From Mycolicibacterium sp. CH28 (lineage in GTDB: Bacteria; Actinomycetota; Actinomycetes; Mycobacteriales; Mycobacteriaceae), in assembly GCF_004745805.1 (NCBI RefSeq), contig NZ_SRLQ01000008.1, forward strand, positions 62,001-126,000: 64,000 nt of DNA. The letters are read 5' to 3'. Below are positions 35,567 to 43,727 of this stretch, piece after piece; positions within the stretch are counted from its first letter, which is position 1, and each line of letters begins with the position of its first letter. Below the pieces are notes generated by a model. The model was not told where the DNA came from. It made no database searches and worked only from the letters and a program-made list of their open reading frames with translations. A program made the position numbers and the translations under genes.

Positions 35567-36049
35567 ATGCACGTTCGCCGTAGCGGCCTGATCCGGACGG
35601 GTGCGCTCGTCGCGGCTGTAGTCGGGAGCCTGACAGTCGTTCCGGGCAGGGCTGCCGCAGATGCCAGCGATGACTACCCGATCCCCAAGCGGATCATCGA
35701 CACCACCTGCACTGTCGACCAGTACATGGCTGCGGCGCGCGACACTTCACCGATCTACTACCAGCGGTACATGATCGACTACAACAACCGCCCCGTCGAC
35801 GTCGAGGACGCGGCCCGCGATCGCATCTACTGGTTCTTCTCACTCGACTCCGCCGCTCGCCGGCAATACTCCGAAGACACCGCGACCAACGTCTACTACG
35901 AGCAGATGGCCACCCACTGGGGCAACTGGGCCAAGTTGTTCTTCAACAACAAGGGCGTCGTCGCGAAGGCCACCGATGTCTGCGCGGACTACCCGCAGGC
36001 CGATCCGACCGTGTGGAACTGGGGGCCCAACGAACGAGCGGAGGGCTGA
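35567..36049 (+). CDS. Secreted mycobacterial protein of unknown function (DUF5078-like)
   Basis: A 160-residue exported protein. A signal sequence (GALVAAVVGSLTVVPGRAAADA) precedes a mature domain rich in Tyr and Trp (CTVDQYMAAARDTSPIYYQRYMIDYNN; YWFFSLDSAARRQYSED; HWGNWAKLFFNNKG; VWNWGP) with two cysteines, probably paired. It resembles a mycobacterial DUF5078-type family, recalled with limited certainty. ATG at 35567 is seven bases after the DUF732 stop, so it is the last gene of the mmpS-mmpL unit. Confidence 0.78.
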   Translation: MHVRRSGLIRTGALVAAVVGSLTVVPGRAAADASDDYPIPKRIIDTTCTVDQYMAAARDTSPIYYQRYMIDYNNRPVDVEDAARDRIYWFFSLDSAARRQYSEDTATNVYYEQMATHWGNWAKLFFNNKGVVAKATDVCADYPQADPTVWNWGPNERAEG

Positions 36050-36064
36050 TCGTTCGTCCGTCAG

Positions 36065-36517
36065 CTACTTCCAGACCAGCAGGTCGGCGACTCCGTTGTT
36101 GTAGACCACTTGGGCGGGCGCCGGGCCGGTTACGTCGAAGTAGAGCTTGCCGGTGGACTTCACGCCCTGGGCGATGGTCGCGCCGCTGATCCCCGCAGGT
36201 GTGGCGGCCTGCCATAGCACCGGGTAGTTGGCGCCGCCTGCGGCACGGGCGTTGAAGTCGGGGATGATCGGCGTGACGGTGCCCTTGGCGGCGCGCACCG
36301 CCGCGGTGGCCTCCCACAGCTTGCCGGCCAGCGGGTACCCGGGAACGGTGTCGGTGCTGGGCTTCAGATCGCTGATCTTCCACAGTGTGATGACCGCGCC
36401 GTTGTCGTCGACCAGGTGGTTCCAGCCGCCGAAGGTGTCCACGCTCGGATCGGCCACCGCAGCCGGGGCTGTCGCGATCGCAAGGCTCACTGCAGCGGCG
36501 AACACTGCGGTTCTCAT
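36065..36517 (-). CDS. Secreted MPT63-family protein
   Basis: A 150-residue homologue of the M. tuberculosis secreted immunogen MPT63 (Rv1926c). A signal peptide ends near AVADP. The immunoglobulin-like beta-sandwich domain follows, with VITLWKISDLKPSTDTVPGYPLAGKLWEAT, FNARAAGGANYPVLWQAA, ISGATIAQGVKSTGKLYFDVTGP and the terminal DLLVWK, matching the recalled MPT63 order block by block. The function of this family is unknown. It is convergent with the mmpL operon, with 15 bases between stops. Confidence 0.92.
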   Translation of the reverse strand: MRTAVFAAAVSLAIATAPAAVADPSVDTFGGWNHLVDDNGAVITLWKISDLKPSTDTVPGYPLAGKLWEATAAVRAAKGTVTPIIPDFNARAAGGANYPVLWQAATPAGISGATIAQGVKSTGKLYFDVTGPAPAQVVYNNGVADLLVWK

Positions 36518-36735
36518 CCTCGTACGCGCAGGCTATGGACACCGGTTAAACGGAAGTCAACTCTCAGGCGAGCACCTGTTGCGCGACACCACAACAGGAG
36601 CTGGCGTTGTCTCACCGCCCCGGGGGTTGTGCGCCTCAGTTATGCGGTCTTTATGAATCGATTGCCATTCCTACCGCGTGGCCGGTAAGGCAGCCACCAT
36701 GGAGACCGCAACTACTGGACTCGGGGAGGTGGGCG

Positions 36736-37917
36736 GTGGACCTGGTTCTCGGTGTCGCGATGACGCCGTCGCATGTGCGAATGGTCCTGGTGGAAGGCGC
36801 AGCGGCCGACGGCTTCCTGGTCGACCACGACGCGTTCAGCGCGAACTACGCGGGTGAGGTCGACATGGCCACCGCACCGCTGGTGTCCGCCGCGATTCTG
36901 GGAACGCGGGAAAGCGCCACCACGCGGGGGCATCGCATTGTCGGTACCGTTGTTGCCTACTCGAACGACTGCGACTCCGCTGCGCTCCGTGCCGCCTTGG
37001 ATGCCAGCCAACTCGCGGACGTCGTTTTGGTCGACCATTGCCACGCCGCCGCGGCCCTGGCTGGGGCGGTTGGTCGTCGCAGGGCGTTGTCCACCGTCGG
37101 AATCGTGCTGCTCGACGACCAATTTGCCTCGATCCTGGTAGTAGCCAATGCCAGCGCCGAGATCATTCACGTTGCGACGGAGAAACTTCCGGCGGGCGAC
37201 ACGACCGCTGCGTTGGCCACTCTGGTCGCCGAGACAGCCGACCTTCCCTCGCCTCCGGAGGAACTTCTGCTTGTGGGCGACGTCACCGACATCGCCGGGG
37301 TGCATGCACGTCTCAGCGAGCTGGCGACCGTCGCGGTGTGCGCTCCTCGAGAGGCGCAACTGGCGCTGGCCCGCGGCGCGGCGCTCGCCTATGCCATCCG
37401 CTCCTTCGACGATCCGACCGCGAGCCTTGCCTATTCTCAAGCACGGGGTGATCTCGTGGAGCGTGATGCGCTGGATGACTGCTCTCTGGACGACATTGCG
37501 CTAACCGACCCGCCGCGGACTTTGCCCAGCCCGATCCTTCCACTGGGCAGCGCCCTGACTGCGGTTGCGGTTGCCGGGATCATGGTGGCGGGAATTACGT
37601 TGGCCGCCGGTGTATCTCCAGCTGCGGATCAGCACGCCGCCGCGCCGGCGGCTGCCGCGCCACCGAGCAACACCACTCCCACGCCTCACGAGCCGAGCTC
37701 GCTACCCCCCGCAACGCCGGCCTTGCCTGACACACAGCCGGCGCCCCTGCTGGTTTCCGCGGCCCAGCAACAGCGATCGACGGTCACCGTCAAAACGACG
37801 CCGGCTGCGGCGACGCCGAATTCGCCACCATCGGCCAACTCCGTCCAACCGGCGACGGAACCGACCATCGCCGCGCAACCATCGAGCGCCGCCGTGGACC
37901 CGCCCTACTTACCGTGA
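36736..37917 (+). CDS. DUF7159-like mycobacterial membrane protein
   Basis: A 393-residue protein opening with DLVLGVAMTPSHVRMVLVEGAAADG, the start of an actin/HSP70-like N-terminal domain common in mycobacterial hypothetical proteins. Repeated blocks follow (VGTVVAYSNDCDS, VDHCHAAAALAGAVG, LLLVGDVTDIAGVHARLSE, REAQLALARGAALA). A single membrane segment (ALTAVAVAGIMVAGITLAAGV) lies near residues 275-295. A disordered Pro/Ala/Thr tail of about 100 residues ends the protein, probably outside the cell. GTG at 36736 has GGGGAGG upstream. Function unknown. Confidence 0.82.
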   Translation: MDLVLGVAMTPSHVRMVLVEGAAADGFLVDHDAFSANYAGEVDMATAPLVSAAILGTRESATTRGHRIVGTVVAYSNDCDSAALRAALDASQLADVVLVDHCHAAAALAGAVGRRRALSTVGIVLLDDQFASILVVANASAEIIHVATEKLPAGDTTAALATLVAETADLPSPPEELLLVGDVTDIAGVHARLSELATVAVCAPREAQLALARGAALAYAIRSFDDPTASLAYSQARGDLVERDALDDCSLDDIALTDPPRTLPSPILPLGSALTAVAVAGIMVAGITLAAGVSPAADQHAAAPAAAAPPSNTTPTPHEPSSLPPATPALPDTQPAPLLVSAAQQQRSTVTVKTTPAAATPNSPPSANSVQPATEPTIAAQPSSAAVDPPYLP

Positions 37918-38262
37918 CTCATATGCTCACGACAGGGTCTGCACAGTCTGAACACACACCGGCCACTCAGACTCATTCGGTGACCACAACTCAACCGCCG
38001 TGCGGTCTGTTCGAGCCCACGTTGCTGTGAGGTACTTGCCGACATCATCGACGTTAGACGGCTCCGAGTAGTTGTGCGCTCGCCGGGCGAGGGGACTCCC
38101 GTGCACCAAGCCCCAGGCTGTCCCCCCCGGTTCACGGGGGTCCCCCCGCTCGGTGCAGCACACACTCTTCGAAAACCCACAAATGGCAGGGAGATCGGCG
38201 TTGGCGACCGGGAGTAACCCGGCCGCCAACGGCTGCTCTACGGTTGTGCCCTGACTACTGAG
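37918..38262. other. Intergenic stretch with GC hairpin and a weak minus-strand frame
   Basis: No confident gene. A short hairpin, CCCCCG-GTTCA-CGGGGG, occupies 38124-38140, inside a wider dyad TGCACC (38102-38107) / GGTGCA (38152-38157). On the minus strand, a frame from a TTG at 38229 to 37927 begins MAAGLLPVANADLPAICGF, which could be the end of a signal peptide. However, no ribosome-binding site or complete signal precedes it, so it may be a gene remnant. It separates the DUF7159-like gene from the secreted peptide cluster. Confidence 0.45.
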
Positions 38263-38535
38263 TTACCGCGGCGGGCACGGCGTGAGCGGCAGGCACGGGG
38301 CTGGCCCCGGCCCCGGACCGACGGGACCTGGGCCAGCGGGTCCCGGACCAGCCGGACCTGGGCCGCCGGGGCCCGGTCCGGGCCCCGGCCCGCCGACACA
38401 GGGGGCGCCGGGCGCGCACGGCGGCGGCGGAGCGGCGACCGCGACCTGTTGTCCGAACCCAGCGACGGCGAACATCACCGTCCCGGCAACCAGCGATGCG
38501 CGCACCGCATTTCGACGCATGGACTGCGCTTTCAT
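38263..38535 (-). CDS. Small secreted Gly/Pro-rich protein with two CxxxxxC motifs
   Basis: A 90-residue protein from the ATG at 38535. A signal peptide (ASLVAGTVMFAVAGFGQQVAVA) precedes a mature part that starts APPPPCAPGAPC, runs through a Gly-Pro repeat (GPGP and GPAGPGP units), and ends PCLPLTPCPPR. The four cysteines form two C-x5-C pairs at either end of the repeat. It resembles the 53-residue peptide encoded 52 bases upstream on the same strand and the 114-residue protein at 39373-39717. Function unknown; the repeats would make a flexible, extended extracellular chain. Confidence 0.75.
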   Translation of the reverse strand: MKAQSMRRNAVRASLVAGTVMFAVAGFGQQVAVAAPPPPCAPGAPCVGGPGPGPGPGGPGPAGPGPAGPGPVGPGPGPAPCLPLTPCPPR

Positions 38536-38587
38536 ATTTCGTCTCACTTTCTTGTTGGCGTTCTGGAGCTTTCGCCGCGACACGTGC

Positions 38588-38749
38588 CTAACGAGGCGGC
38601 GGCGGAGGACATGGCGCATTCGGTGGGCACTGCCCCGGAGGTGGCGGTGGCGGTGCGGCGTTGGCGAAGCCGGCTCCGATACCGATCGCGCTCAGGCCCA
38701 TCCCGAGGCACACCACAGCCGTACCGATCAGACGAGTGTTGGAAGGCAA
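38588..38749 (-). CDS. 53-residue secreted Pro/Cys peptide with a TTG start
   Basis: A very short gene read on the minus strand from TTG at 38749, five bases after AGAGGAG. The protein has a basic start (MPSNTR), a hydrophobic signal (LIGTAVVCLGMGLSAIGIGAGF) and an ANA cleavage site. The mature tail is APPPPPPGQCPPNAPC followed by PPPPPR. The CPPNAPC motif matches CAPGAPC and CVPGMPC of its two neighbours, and all three end in prolines plus a final arginine. The strong ribosome-binding site and shared pattern argue that it is real. It probably forms a transcription unit with the gene at 38263-38535. Confidence 0.72.
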   Translation of the reverse strand: MPSNTRLIGTAVVCLGMGLSAIGIGAGFANAAPPPPPPGQCPPNAPCPPPPPR

Positions 38750-39044
38750 GTTAGCTCCTCTCTACGAAATCTGCTGTCCCACAACAACCATAGCCAGGCT
38801 CCTTGTGGGGAAGCCGCTCCTTCCTATGGACGCCATGTGGATCTGAGCGGGTTTCTGGGAAGCTGGTGACGATCGTCCTACCTCGCGGCGTGTCCGCTCG
38901 ACTCCACGTCGACGAGATGCCTTCCGGGCACGACCCAACGTCGCCACTTCCTTCTCACGACGCTGCTACGGCGTTGACAGTCGGCGCATAATGCCCGGCC
39001 GTAACGTCCTCTGCATATCGCGTCGGAATTTCGAGGGGCAGGTT

Positions 39045-39311
39045 GTGGCAACAGTTCGGTTGGGACGAGTCGGACAACTACCGATTATTGCTGCGGGGGT
39101 TGCGCTTTCGACGGCGGCGTGTTCGCTGGCGGGCAATGTAGCGGACTTTCCGCCCCCTGCGCCGACGACCTGGTCCAGCGTCGCGCACCAGCCTCCACAC
39201 GTCGGGCTCGGGTATTCCCGTTGTCCGGGGGTGGCCGAGCAAGTACCGGACGACGCTGGTGCGGGCTGCGCCCCCGTGGCGTCCACGGCTTCGTCGGCTC
39301 CGCCGTCCTAG
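39045..39311 (+). CDS. Hypothetical small exported protein
   Basis: An 88-residue frame from GTG at 39045 with GAGGGG upstream. The N-terminus is signal-like (GRVGQLPIIAAGVALSTAACSLAGN), with a cysteine in an imperfect lipobox (TAAC, lacking the usual L/V/I at -3). The mature part is Pro/Ser/Ala-rich with two more cysteines and no recognisable domain. It may be a lipoprotein, or a decayed gene next to the Pro/Cys peptide cluster. Support comes only from the signal-like start and the ribosome-binding site. Confidence 0.42.
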   Translation: MATVRLGRVGQLPIIAAGVALSTAACSLAGNVADFPPPAPTTWSSVAHQPPHVGLGYSRCPGVAEQVPDDAGAGCAPVASTASSAPPS

Positions 39312-39372
39312 GTCTGGCGTCGATTCGGCGGTGAAAGTGGTTCCGATCAGGATGAACAAGTGAGGATGAGCA

Positions 39373-39717
39373 ATGTTGGTTAAAACAGCGAAGGCCCGGA
39401 TGGGTCGCGCGGCCATGTTGGCCGTGTCTGGCAGTGGTGTTCTACTGGCGCTCGGGAGCGTCGCCGCACCAGTGGCGCAGGCGCAGCCGCCGGGTATGTG
39501 TGTTCCCGGCATGCCTTGCGGGCCTGGAGGGCCGGGAGGGCCCGGCGGTTTCGGAATGGGCGGTCCTGCCGGGAACGGTCCCATGGGATTCGGACCGGGC
39601 GGCCCCGGAGGCCCAGGACCCGCCGCCCCAGGCTTCGGCGGCCCAGGCCTTGGGCCGGTGGGTTCGTTCCTATCGGATCTGTGCATCTTGCCGATCGTGT
39701 GCCCGCCACCGCGCTGA
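39373..39717 (+). CDS. Small secreted Gly/Pro-rich protein with two CxxxxxC motifs (paralogue)
   Basis: A 114-residue protein. ATG at 39373 has GAGGATG upstream. A signal peptide (MLAVSGSGVLLALGSVAAPVAQAQ) precedes PPGMCVPGMPC, then a Gly-rich repeat (GPGGPGGPGG, GFGMGGPAG, GPGGPGGPGP), and a terminal LCILPIVCPPPR. The layout (C-x5-C, Gly/Pro repeat, C-x5-C, prolines, final Arg) is the same as in the minus-strand gene at 38263-38535, pointing to an ancient duplication. No known domain; function unknown. Confidence 0.8.
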   Translation: MLVKTAKARMGRAAMLAVSGSGVLLALGSVAAPVAQAQPPGMCVPGMPCGPGGPGGPGGFGMGGPAGNGPMGFGPGGPGGPGPAAPGFGGPGLGPVGSFLSDLCILPIVCPPPR

Positions 39718-39790
39718 AGCGGATTGGCACCGCATCAAGCAGTGACGCGCAGGCTCGCTGCGCTCACTCCTTGATGTGCACGGCGCCACG

Positions 39791-39865
39791 CGCATCGTCG
39801 TCACGCGGGTTCGTTTGGCGTGATTCCTCAGCGGGCTCGTTCCTCGCCCGCATCGTCGTCACGCG
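39791..39865. repeat. Intergenic 17-base direct repeat pair
   Basis: CGCATCGTCGTCACGCG occurs at 39791-39807 and again at 39849-39865, 58 bases apart. The second copy covers the stop codon of the FHA-ABC transporter gene. Read on the minus strand, the unit starts with TGACGACGATGC. From memory this resembles short intergenic elements recurring after genes in mycobacterial genomes; that link is an inference. Confidence 0.55.
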
Positions 39866-42420
39866 CCCTTGAGTCGGATCTTCCAGCGCACGAACGACAA
39901 GTACCCCACACACAGCGCGCCCAGCATGCCCATGTCGAACCACCACGCCCCCGCGGTGTGCTCCCAATGCCGATCCTTGGGCGTCAGTGGTCCTGGCACC
40001 AGCTTGATCAGGTCCACCGTCGAGGCCGATGCGGCGAAGCCCCACCGCGCCGGGGTGAACCAGGACAACTGGTCGAGCACGATGCGGCCGGTCACCGGGA
40101 TCATGCCGCCGGAGAACACCAACTGACTCATCACGGCGACCACCAGCAGCGGCATGATCTGTTCGTTCGACTTGGCCATTGCCGACAGCGCCAGACCCAC
40201 CATCGCCGCGGTGACCGTGGTCGCTCCCATCACCACGAACAGCTCGACCGTCGGGTTCAGGAACGTCAACGAACCCTGCGTCGGTCCGCCCTTGCCGGCG
40301 ACGGTGATCGCTGTGACGATAGTGGACTGCACGATCGCGAAGACTGCATAAATGCACACCTTCGCCAGTAGGTAGGCGGTCGTGGACAACCCCACCGCTT
40401 GTTCGCGACGGAAGATGGCCCGTTCGCCGATCAGATCGCGAACCGTCAGGGCGGTGCCCATGAAGATCGCGCCGACGTTGAGCAGCACCAAGATCTGGCC
40501 GGGCTCGTTGGGCGCATCACCCATGGGATTGGGCACGCCGAAGCCGACGGTGCCCGGCACCGACAGCGACAGCACACCCATGATGAACGGCAGCATGGCC
40601 AGGAAGGCGAAGTAGCCGCGGTCGGAGATGATCAGCCGCAGTTGGCGGCGCCCGATCGTGGAGAACTGACGGAACAGGCTGGTATGCGTCGGCTCGCCGA
40701 TATCGGACGGTTTCTCCACCGGCGGCGGCGGGGGAGTGGGCCCGGTCTGCGCCAGGTAGCGCTGATAGGCCGCATCAGGGTCACCGGCGACGGTGCTGAA
40801 GATATCGGCCCAGTTGGTGGTGCCCATCGCCGGCCCGATCTGACCGGGTGTGCCGCAGAACGCCGTCTTGCCGCCCGGCGCCAGCAGCAGCACCTGATCG
40901 CACACGTCGAGATAGGTCAGCGAGTGAGTGACCACCAGCACCACGCGGCCGGCGTCGGCCAACTGGCGCAGCATGGTCATGACCTGGCGGTCCAACGCCG
41001 GATCCAGGCCCGAGGTCGGCTCGTCGAGGATCAGCAACGACGGGCCGGTCAGCAGCTCGAGTGCCACCGAGGCACGTTTGCGCTGACCGCCGGACAGCTT
41101 GTCGACCCGGGTGTTCGCGTGCTGGGTCATCTCGAGTTCGCTGAGCACCTGGGCCACCACCTGCTGGCGGTCCTCTTTGGTGGTATCCGGGGGCAGCCGC
41201 AGCTCGGCGGCATACATCAACGCCTGCTGGACTGTCAGCTGGCCGTGGACCACGTCATCCTGCGGCACCATCCCGATCCGGGATCGCAGCGAGGCGTACT
41301 CGGCGTGGATGTTGTGACCCTCGAAAGTCACTGTGCCGGTTGTCGGATGGGTGTAGCCGGCGACCAGCCGCGCGAACGTCGACTTACCGGCGCCGGAGGG
41401 GCCGATCACCGCGGTCAGCGTGCCTGGGCGCGCCGTCAGCGAGATGTTGTCCAGCAGGGTCTTGTTGTGCTCGATCGTCCACGTCACCGCACGCACGTCC
41501 AGACCGCCGGTGGCGGTGGCGGCCTCGGTCTCGGTGCGCCGGACCAGCGTGCCGCCGGCGAGCACCAGGTCGACGTTGCCGATGGTGACGACGTCGCCCT
41601 CGTTGAGCAGGGCGGTGTCCACCCGGGTGCCGTTGACGAAGGTGCCGTTGATGCTGCGGTTGTCGACGATCTCCGTCCCGCCGGGGGTCGGGATCAGGGT
41701 GGCGTGGTGCCGAGAAGCCAGCACGTCGGGGATGACGATGTCGTTGTCGGTCGCGCGGCCAATCGTGATCCCGCCCGGCGGGACCTCGCCCGGCGCGCCC
41801 GGGCGCAGGATCTTCAGCATCGACGTCGCGATGTTCGATGACCCGCCGGACTTGCCGACCGCGGGGCGCATCTGGGTCGGGGCCGCCGGCGGAGGCGCAG
41901 CGGGCGCGGTGGGCTGGTAATAGGTCGGCTGCGCCCGTGAACCGCTGGTCGGGTAGACCGGCGGTTGATAGGCCGGCTGCGGGTGGGAAGGTGGCGGCGG
42001 CCACGCGCTGGCGGTCGGGGTGCCGGTACTAGGGGCAGCCGGCCACGATGGCGAGGACGGTGGAGCGACGTGCACCGACGACGTCTGCGGCGGACGGCCA
42101 ACCGAACCCTGGTCGCGGCCGAGCCCGAAGTGCATCGCCGGCCCGTCAGGGTTGCCGACGTTGATGTTGAGGCCGTCGGTGATGTCGACGGAGGACATCC
42201 GGCGTCCGTTGACGAACATGCCGTTGAGCGACCCGTTGTCGATGGCCATCCAGCGGCCGTGGTCGAAGCGCAGCACCAGGTGGGCGCGCGAGATCAACGG
42301 GTGGGCGATACGTACGTCGGCACGCAGGTCGCGGCCAACCACGACATCGTGCCCTGCGGCAAAGGTGCGCTCCGACCCGTCGTACCGAACGGTCAGCACA
42401 GGCGCAGCTGGTCGACTCAT
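39859..42420 (-). CDS. FHA-domain ABC exporter, Rv1747-like
   Basis: An 853-residue half-transporter. An N-terminal FHA domain (about 10-100, VVGRDLRADVRIAHPLISRAHL) and a proline-rich linker precede a second FHA domain (about 210-285, GRATDNDIVIPDVLASRHH). The ABC ATPase has Walker A GPSGAGKST, signature LSGGQRKR and Walker B LLILDEPTSGLD. Six or so membrane segments make up the ABC-2 permease at the C-terminus. The M. tuberculosis homologue Rv1747 is phosphorylated on its linker by PknF and exports cell-envelope lipids. Here it stands alone, with no kinase gene beside it, between secreted peptide genes and an ene-reductase. Confidence 0.94.
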   Translation of the reverse strand: MSRPAAPVLTVRYDGSERTFAAGHDVVVGRDLRADVRIAHPLISRAHLVLRFDHGRWMAIDNGSLNGMFVNGRRMSSVDITDGLNINVGNPDGPAMHFGLGRDQGSVGRPPQTSSVHVAPPSSPSWPAAPSTGTPTASAWPPPPSHPQPAYQPPVYPTSGSRAQPTYYQPTAPAAPPPAAPTQMRPAVGKSGGSSNIATSMLKILRPGAPGEVPPGGITIGRATDNDIVIPDVLASRHHATLIPTPGGTEIVDNRSINGTFVNGTRVDTALLNEGDVVTIGNVDLVLAGGTLVRRTETEAATATGGLDVRAVTWTIEHNKTLLDNISLTARPGTLTAVIGPSGAGKSTFARLVAGYTHPTTGTVTFEGHNIHAEYASLRSRIGMVPQDDVVHGQLTVQQALMYAAELRLPPDTTKEDRQQVVAQVLSELEMTQHANTRVDKLSGGQRKRASVALELLTGPSLLILDEPTSGLDPALDRQVMTMLRQLADAGRVVLVVTHSLTYLDVCDQVLLLAPGGKTAFCGTPGQIGPAMGTTNWADIFSTVAGDPDAAYQRYLAQTGPTPPPPPVEKPSDIGEPTHTSLFRQFSTIGRRQLRLIISDRGYFAFLAMLPFIMGVLSLSVPGTVGFGVPNPMGDAPNEPGQILVLLNVGAIFMGTALTVRDLIGERAIFRREQAVGLSTTAYLLAKVCIYAVFAIVQSTIVTAITVAGKGGPTQGSLTFLNPTVELFVVMGATTVTAAMVGLALSAMAKSNEQIMPLLVVAVMSQLVFSGGMIPVTGRIVLDQLSWFTPARWGFAASASTVDLIKLVPGPLTPKDRHWEHTAGAWWFDMGMLGALCVGYLSFVRWKIRLKGA

Positions 42421-42457
42421 CGACACCAACTCTATCGGTAGCGAGGCCGCTCGCTCG

Positions 42458-43657
42458 TCAGGCTGGGGCGCCGGTCACCACACAGAGCGTCCGCGAGTAG
42501 ATCGTCGGCATGCATTTGTTGCAGTGCGTGCACAGCGACTTCACCGAGTGCGCGTCGCCGTCGGCCTGGATGCGGTTGATCAGATCCGGCTCGGCCAGCA
42601 GCGCGCGGCCCATCGCCACGAATTCGAAACCTCCGGCCATCGCGCGGTCCATGCCCTCGCGGTTGGTGACACCGCCCAGCAAGATCAGCGGCATGGTCAG
42701 TTCCCTGCGGAACGTCTCGGCATCGCGCAGCAGGAAGGTGTCCCGGTAGGGGTATTCGCGCATGAATTTCGTGCCGGTCATGCGCATGCCCCAGTTCAGT
42801 GGCCACTTCTGCGCCGCGGCGAACTCCTTGACCGGGGCGTCCCCGCGGAACAGGTACATCGGGTTCAGCAATGAGCTGCCCGCGGTCAGTTCGATCGCGT
42901 CCAGACCGCCGTCGTCCTGAAGCCACTTGGCGGTCTGCAGCGACTCTTCGAGGTTGATGCCGCCGCGTATACCGTCGGCCATGTTGAGCTTGGCGGTCAC
43001 TGCGATCGGCGCCGGGCCCAGCCGCTCGACCTCGCGGCGGACCGCCATCACGATGCCGCGGGCCACCTTGGCCCGATTCTGCAGTGAGCCGCCGAACTCG
43101 TCCCTGCGGCGGTTGATCAACGGCGAGAGGAACGAGCTGGCCAGGTAGTTGTGGCCGAGATGGATCTCGACGGCGTCGAACCCGGAATCGATCGCGAACC
43201 GGGCGGCCGAGGCGTGCGCGGCGATGACGTCGTTGATGTCGTCGCGGGTGGCGTGTTTGGCGAACTTCATCGACAGCGGGTTGAAGAACCGGACCGGGGC
43301 CAGCGCCGGGGCCTTGTTCGACCGCGCATTGGCCACCGGGCCGGCGTGACCGATCTGCGCGCTGATGGCCGCGCCCTCGGCATGCACGGCGTCGGCGAGT
43401 CGCCGCAGTCCGGGAACTGCGTGCGGTCGCATCCAGATCTGTCCACCGTTGGTGCGGCCGCCCTGGCTCACCGCGGTGTAGGCGACCGTCGTCATACCGA
43501 CGCCGCCGGCGGCGACGGCGCGGTGGAAGGAGATCAGGTCGTCGGAGACGACGTCGTCGGGGGTGCGCGCTTCGAAAGTGGCCGATTTGATGGTCCGGTT
43601 GCGGAGTGTGATCGGACCGAGCTTGGCCGGGCTGAACACATCTGGCGCACTGTTCAT
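42458..43657 (-). CDS. NADH:flavin oxidoreductase/ene-reductase (Old Yellow Enzyme family)
   Basis: A 399-residue FMN-binding TIM-barrel enzyme. Family motifs are FSPAKLGPITLRNRTIKSATFE at the N-terminus, ISAQIGHAGPVAN, FDAVEIHLGHNYLASSFLSP (catalytic His-x-x-Asn variant), and MPLILLGGVTNREGMDRAMAGGFEFVAMGRALLAEP. A C-terminal cysteine cluster (SLCTHCNKCMPTIY) could hold an iron-sulfur or metal site, as in 2,4-dienoyl-CoA reductase-type members. ATG at 43657. It corresponds by position to Rv3359 and is divergent from folD. Confidence 0.9.
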   Translation of the reverse strand: MNSAPDVFSPAKLGPITLRNRTIKSATFEARTPDDVVSDDLISFHRAVAAGGVGMTTVAYTAVSQGGRTNGGQIWMRPHAVPGLRRLADAVHAEGAAISAQIGHAGPVANARSNKAPALAPVRFFNPLSMKFAKHATRDDINDVIAAHASAARFAIDSGFDAVEIHLGHNYLASSFLSPLINRRRDEFGGSLQNRAKVARGIVMAVRREVERLGPAPIAVTAKLNMADGIRGGINLEESLQTAKWLQDDGGLDAIELTAGSSLLNPMYLFRGDAPVKEFAAAQKWPLNWGMRMTGTKFMREYPYRDTFLLRDAETFRRELTMPLILLGGVTNREGMDRAMAGGFEFVAMGRALLAEPDLINRIQADGDAHSVKSLCTHCNKCMPTIYSRTLCVVTGAPA

Positions 43658-43727
43658 AACCGCAGCTGACCACGCGCTACTCGATGCTGTCAACGACGGC
43701 TCCCGGTGCGATGGAAGAATGTGCCGC

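Noticed and set aside
38121..38156. GGTTCA in a C-rich hairpin considered as a tRNA T-arm
   Set aside because: Loop size and stem do not fit a T-arm, and no anticodon or D-arm can be drawn upstream.
37927..38229. Possible secreted 100-residue protein on the minus strand
   Set aside because: The signal-like part is too short, there is a stop just upstream of the only TTG, and no ribosome-binding site; kept only as a remark on the intergenic stretch.
38290..38420. Gly/Pro-coding repeat considered as a PE/PPE or PGRS gene
   Set aside because: There is no PE or PPE N-terminal domain; the protein has an ordinary signal peptide and paired cysteines.
38762..38947. 61-codon minus-strand frame upstream of the Pro/Cys peptide
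   Set aside because: Arg-rich without signal peptide, domain or ribosome-binding site; the region more likely holds the promoter of the peptide genes.
39440..39660. Gly/Pro repeats considered as a CRISPR or minisatellite array
   Set aside because: The periodicity is codon-level within an open frame, with no conserved spacer/repeat structure.
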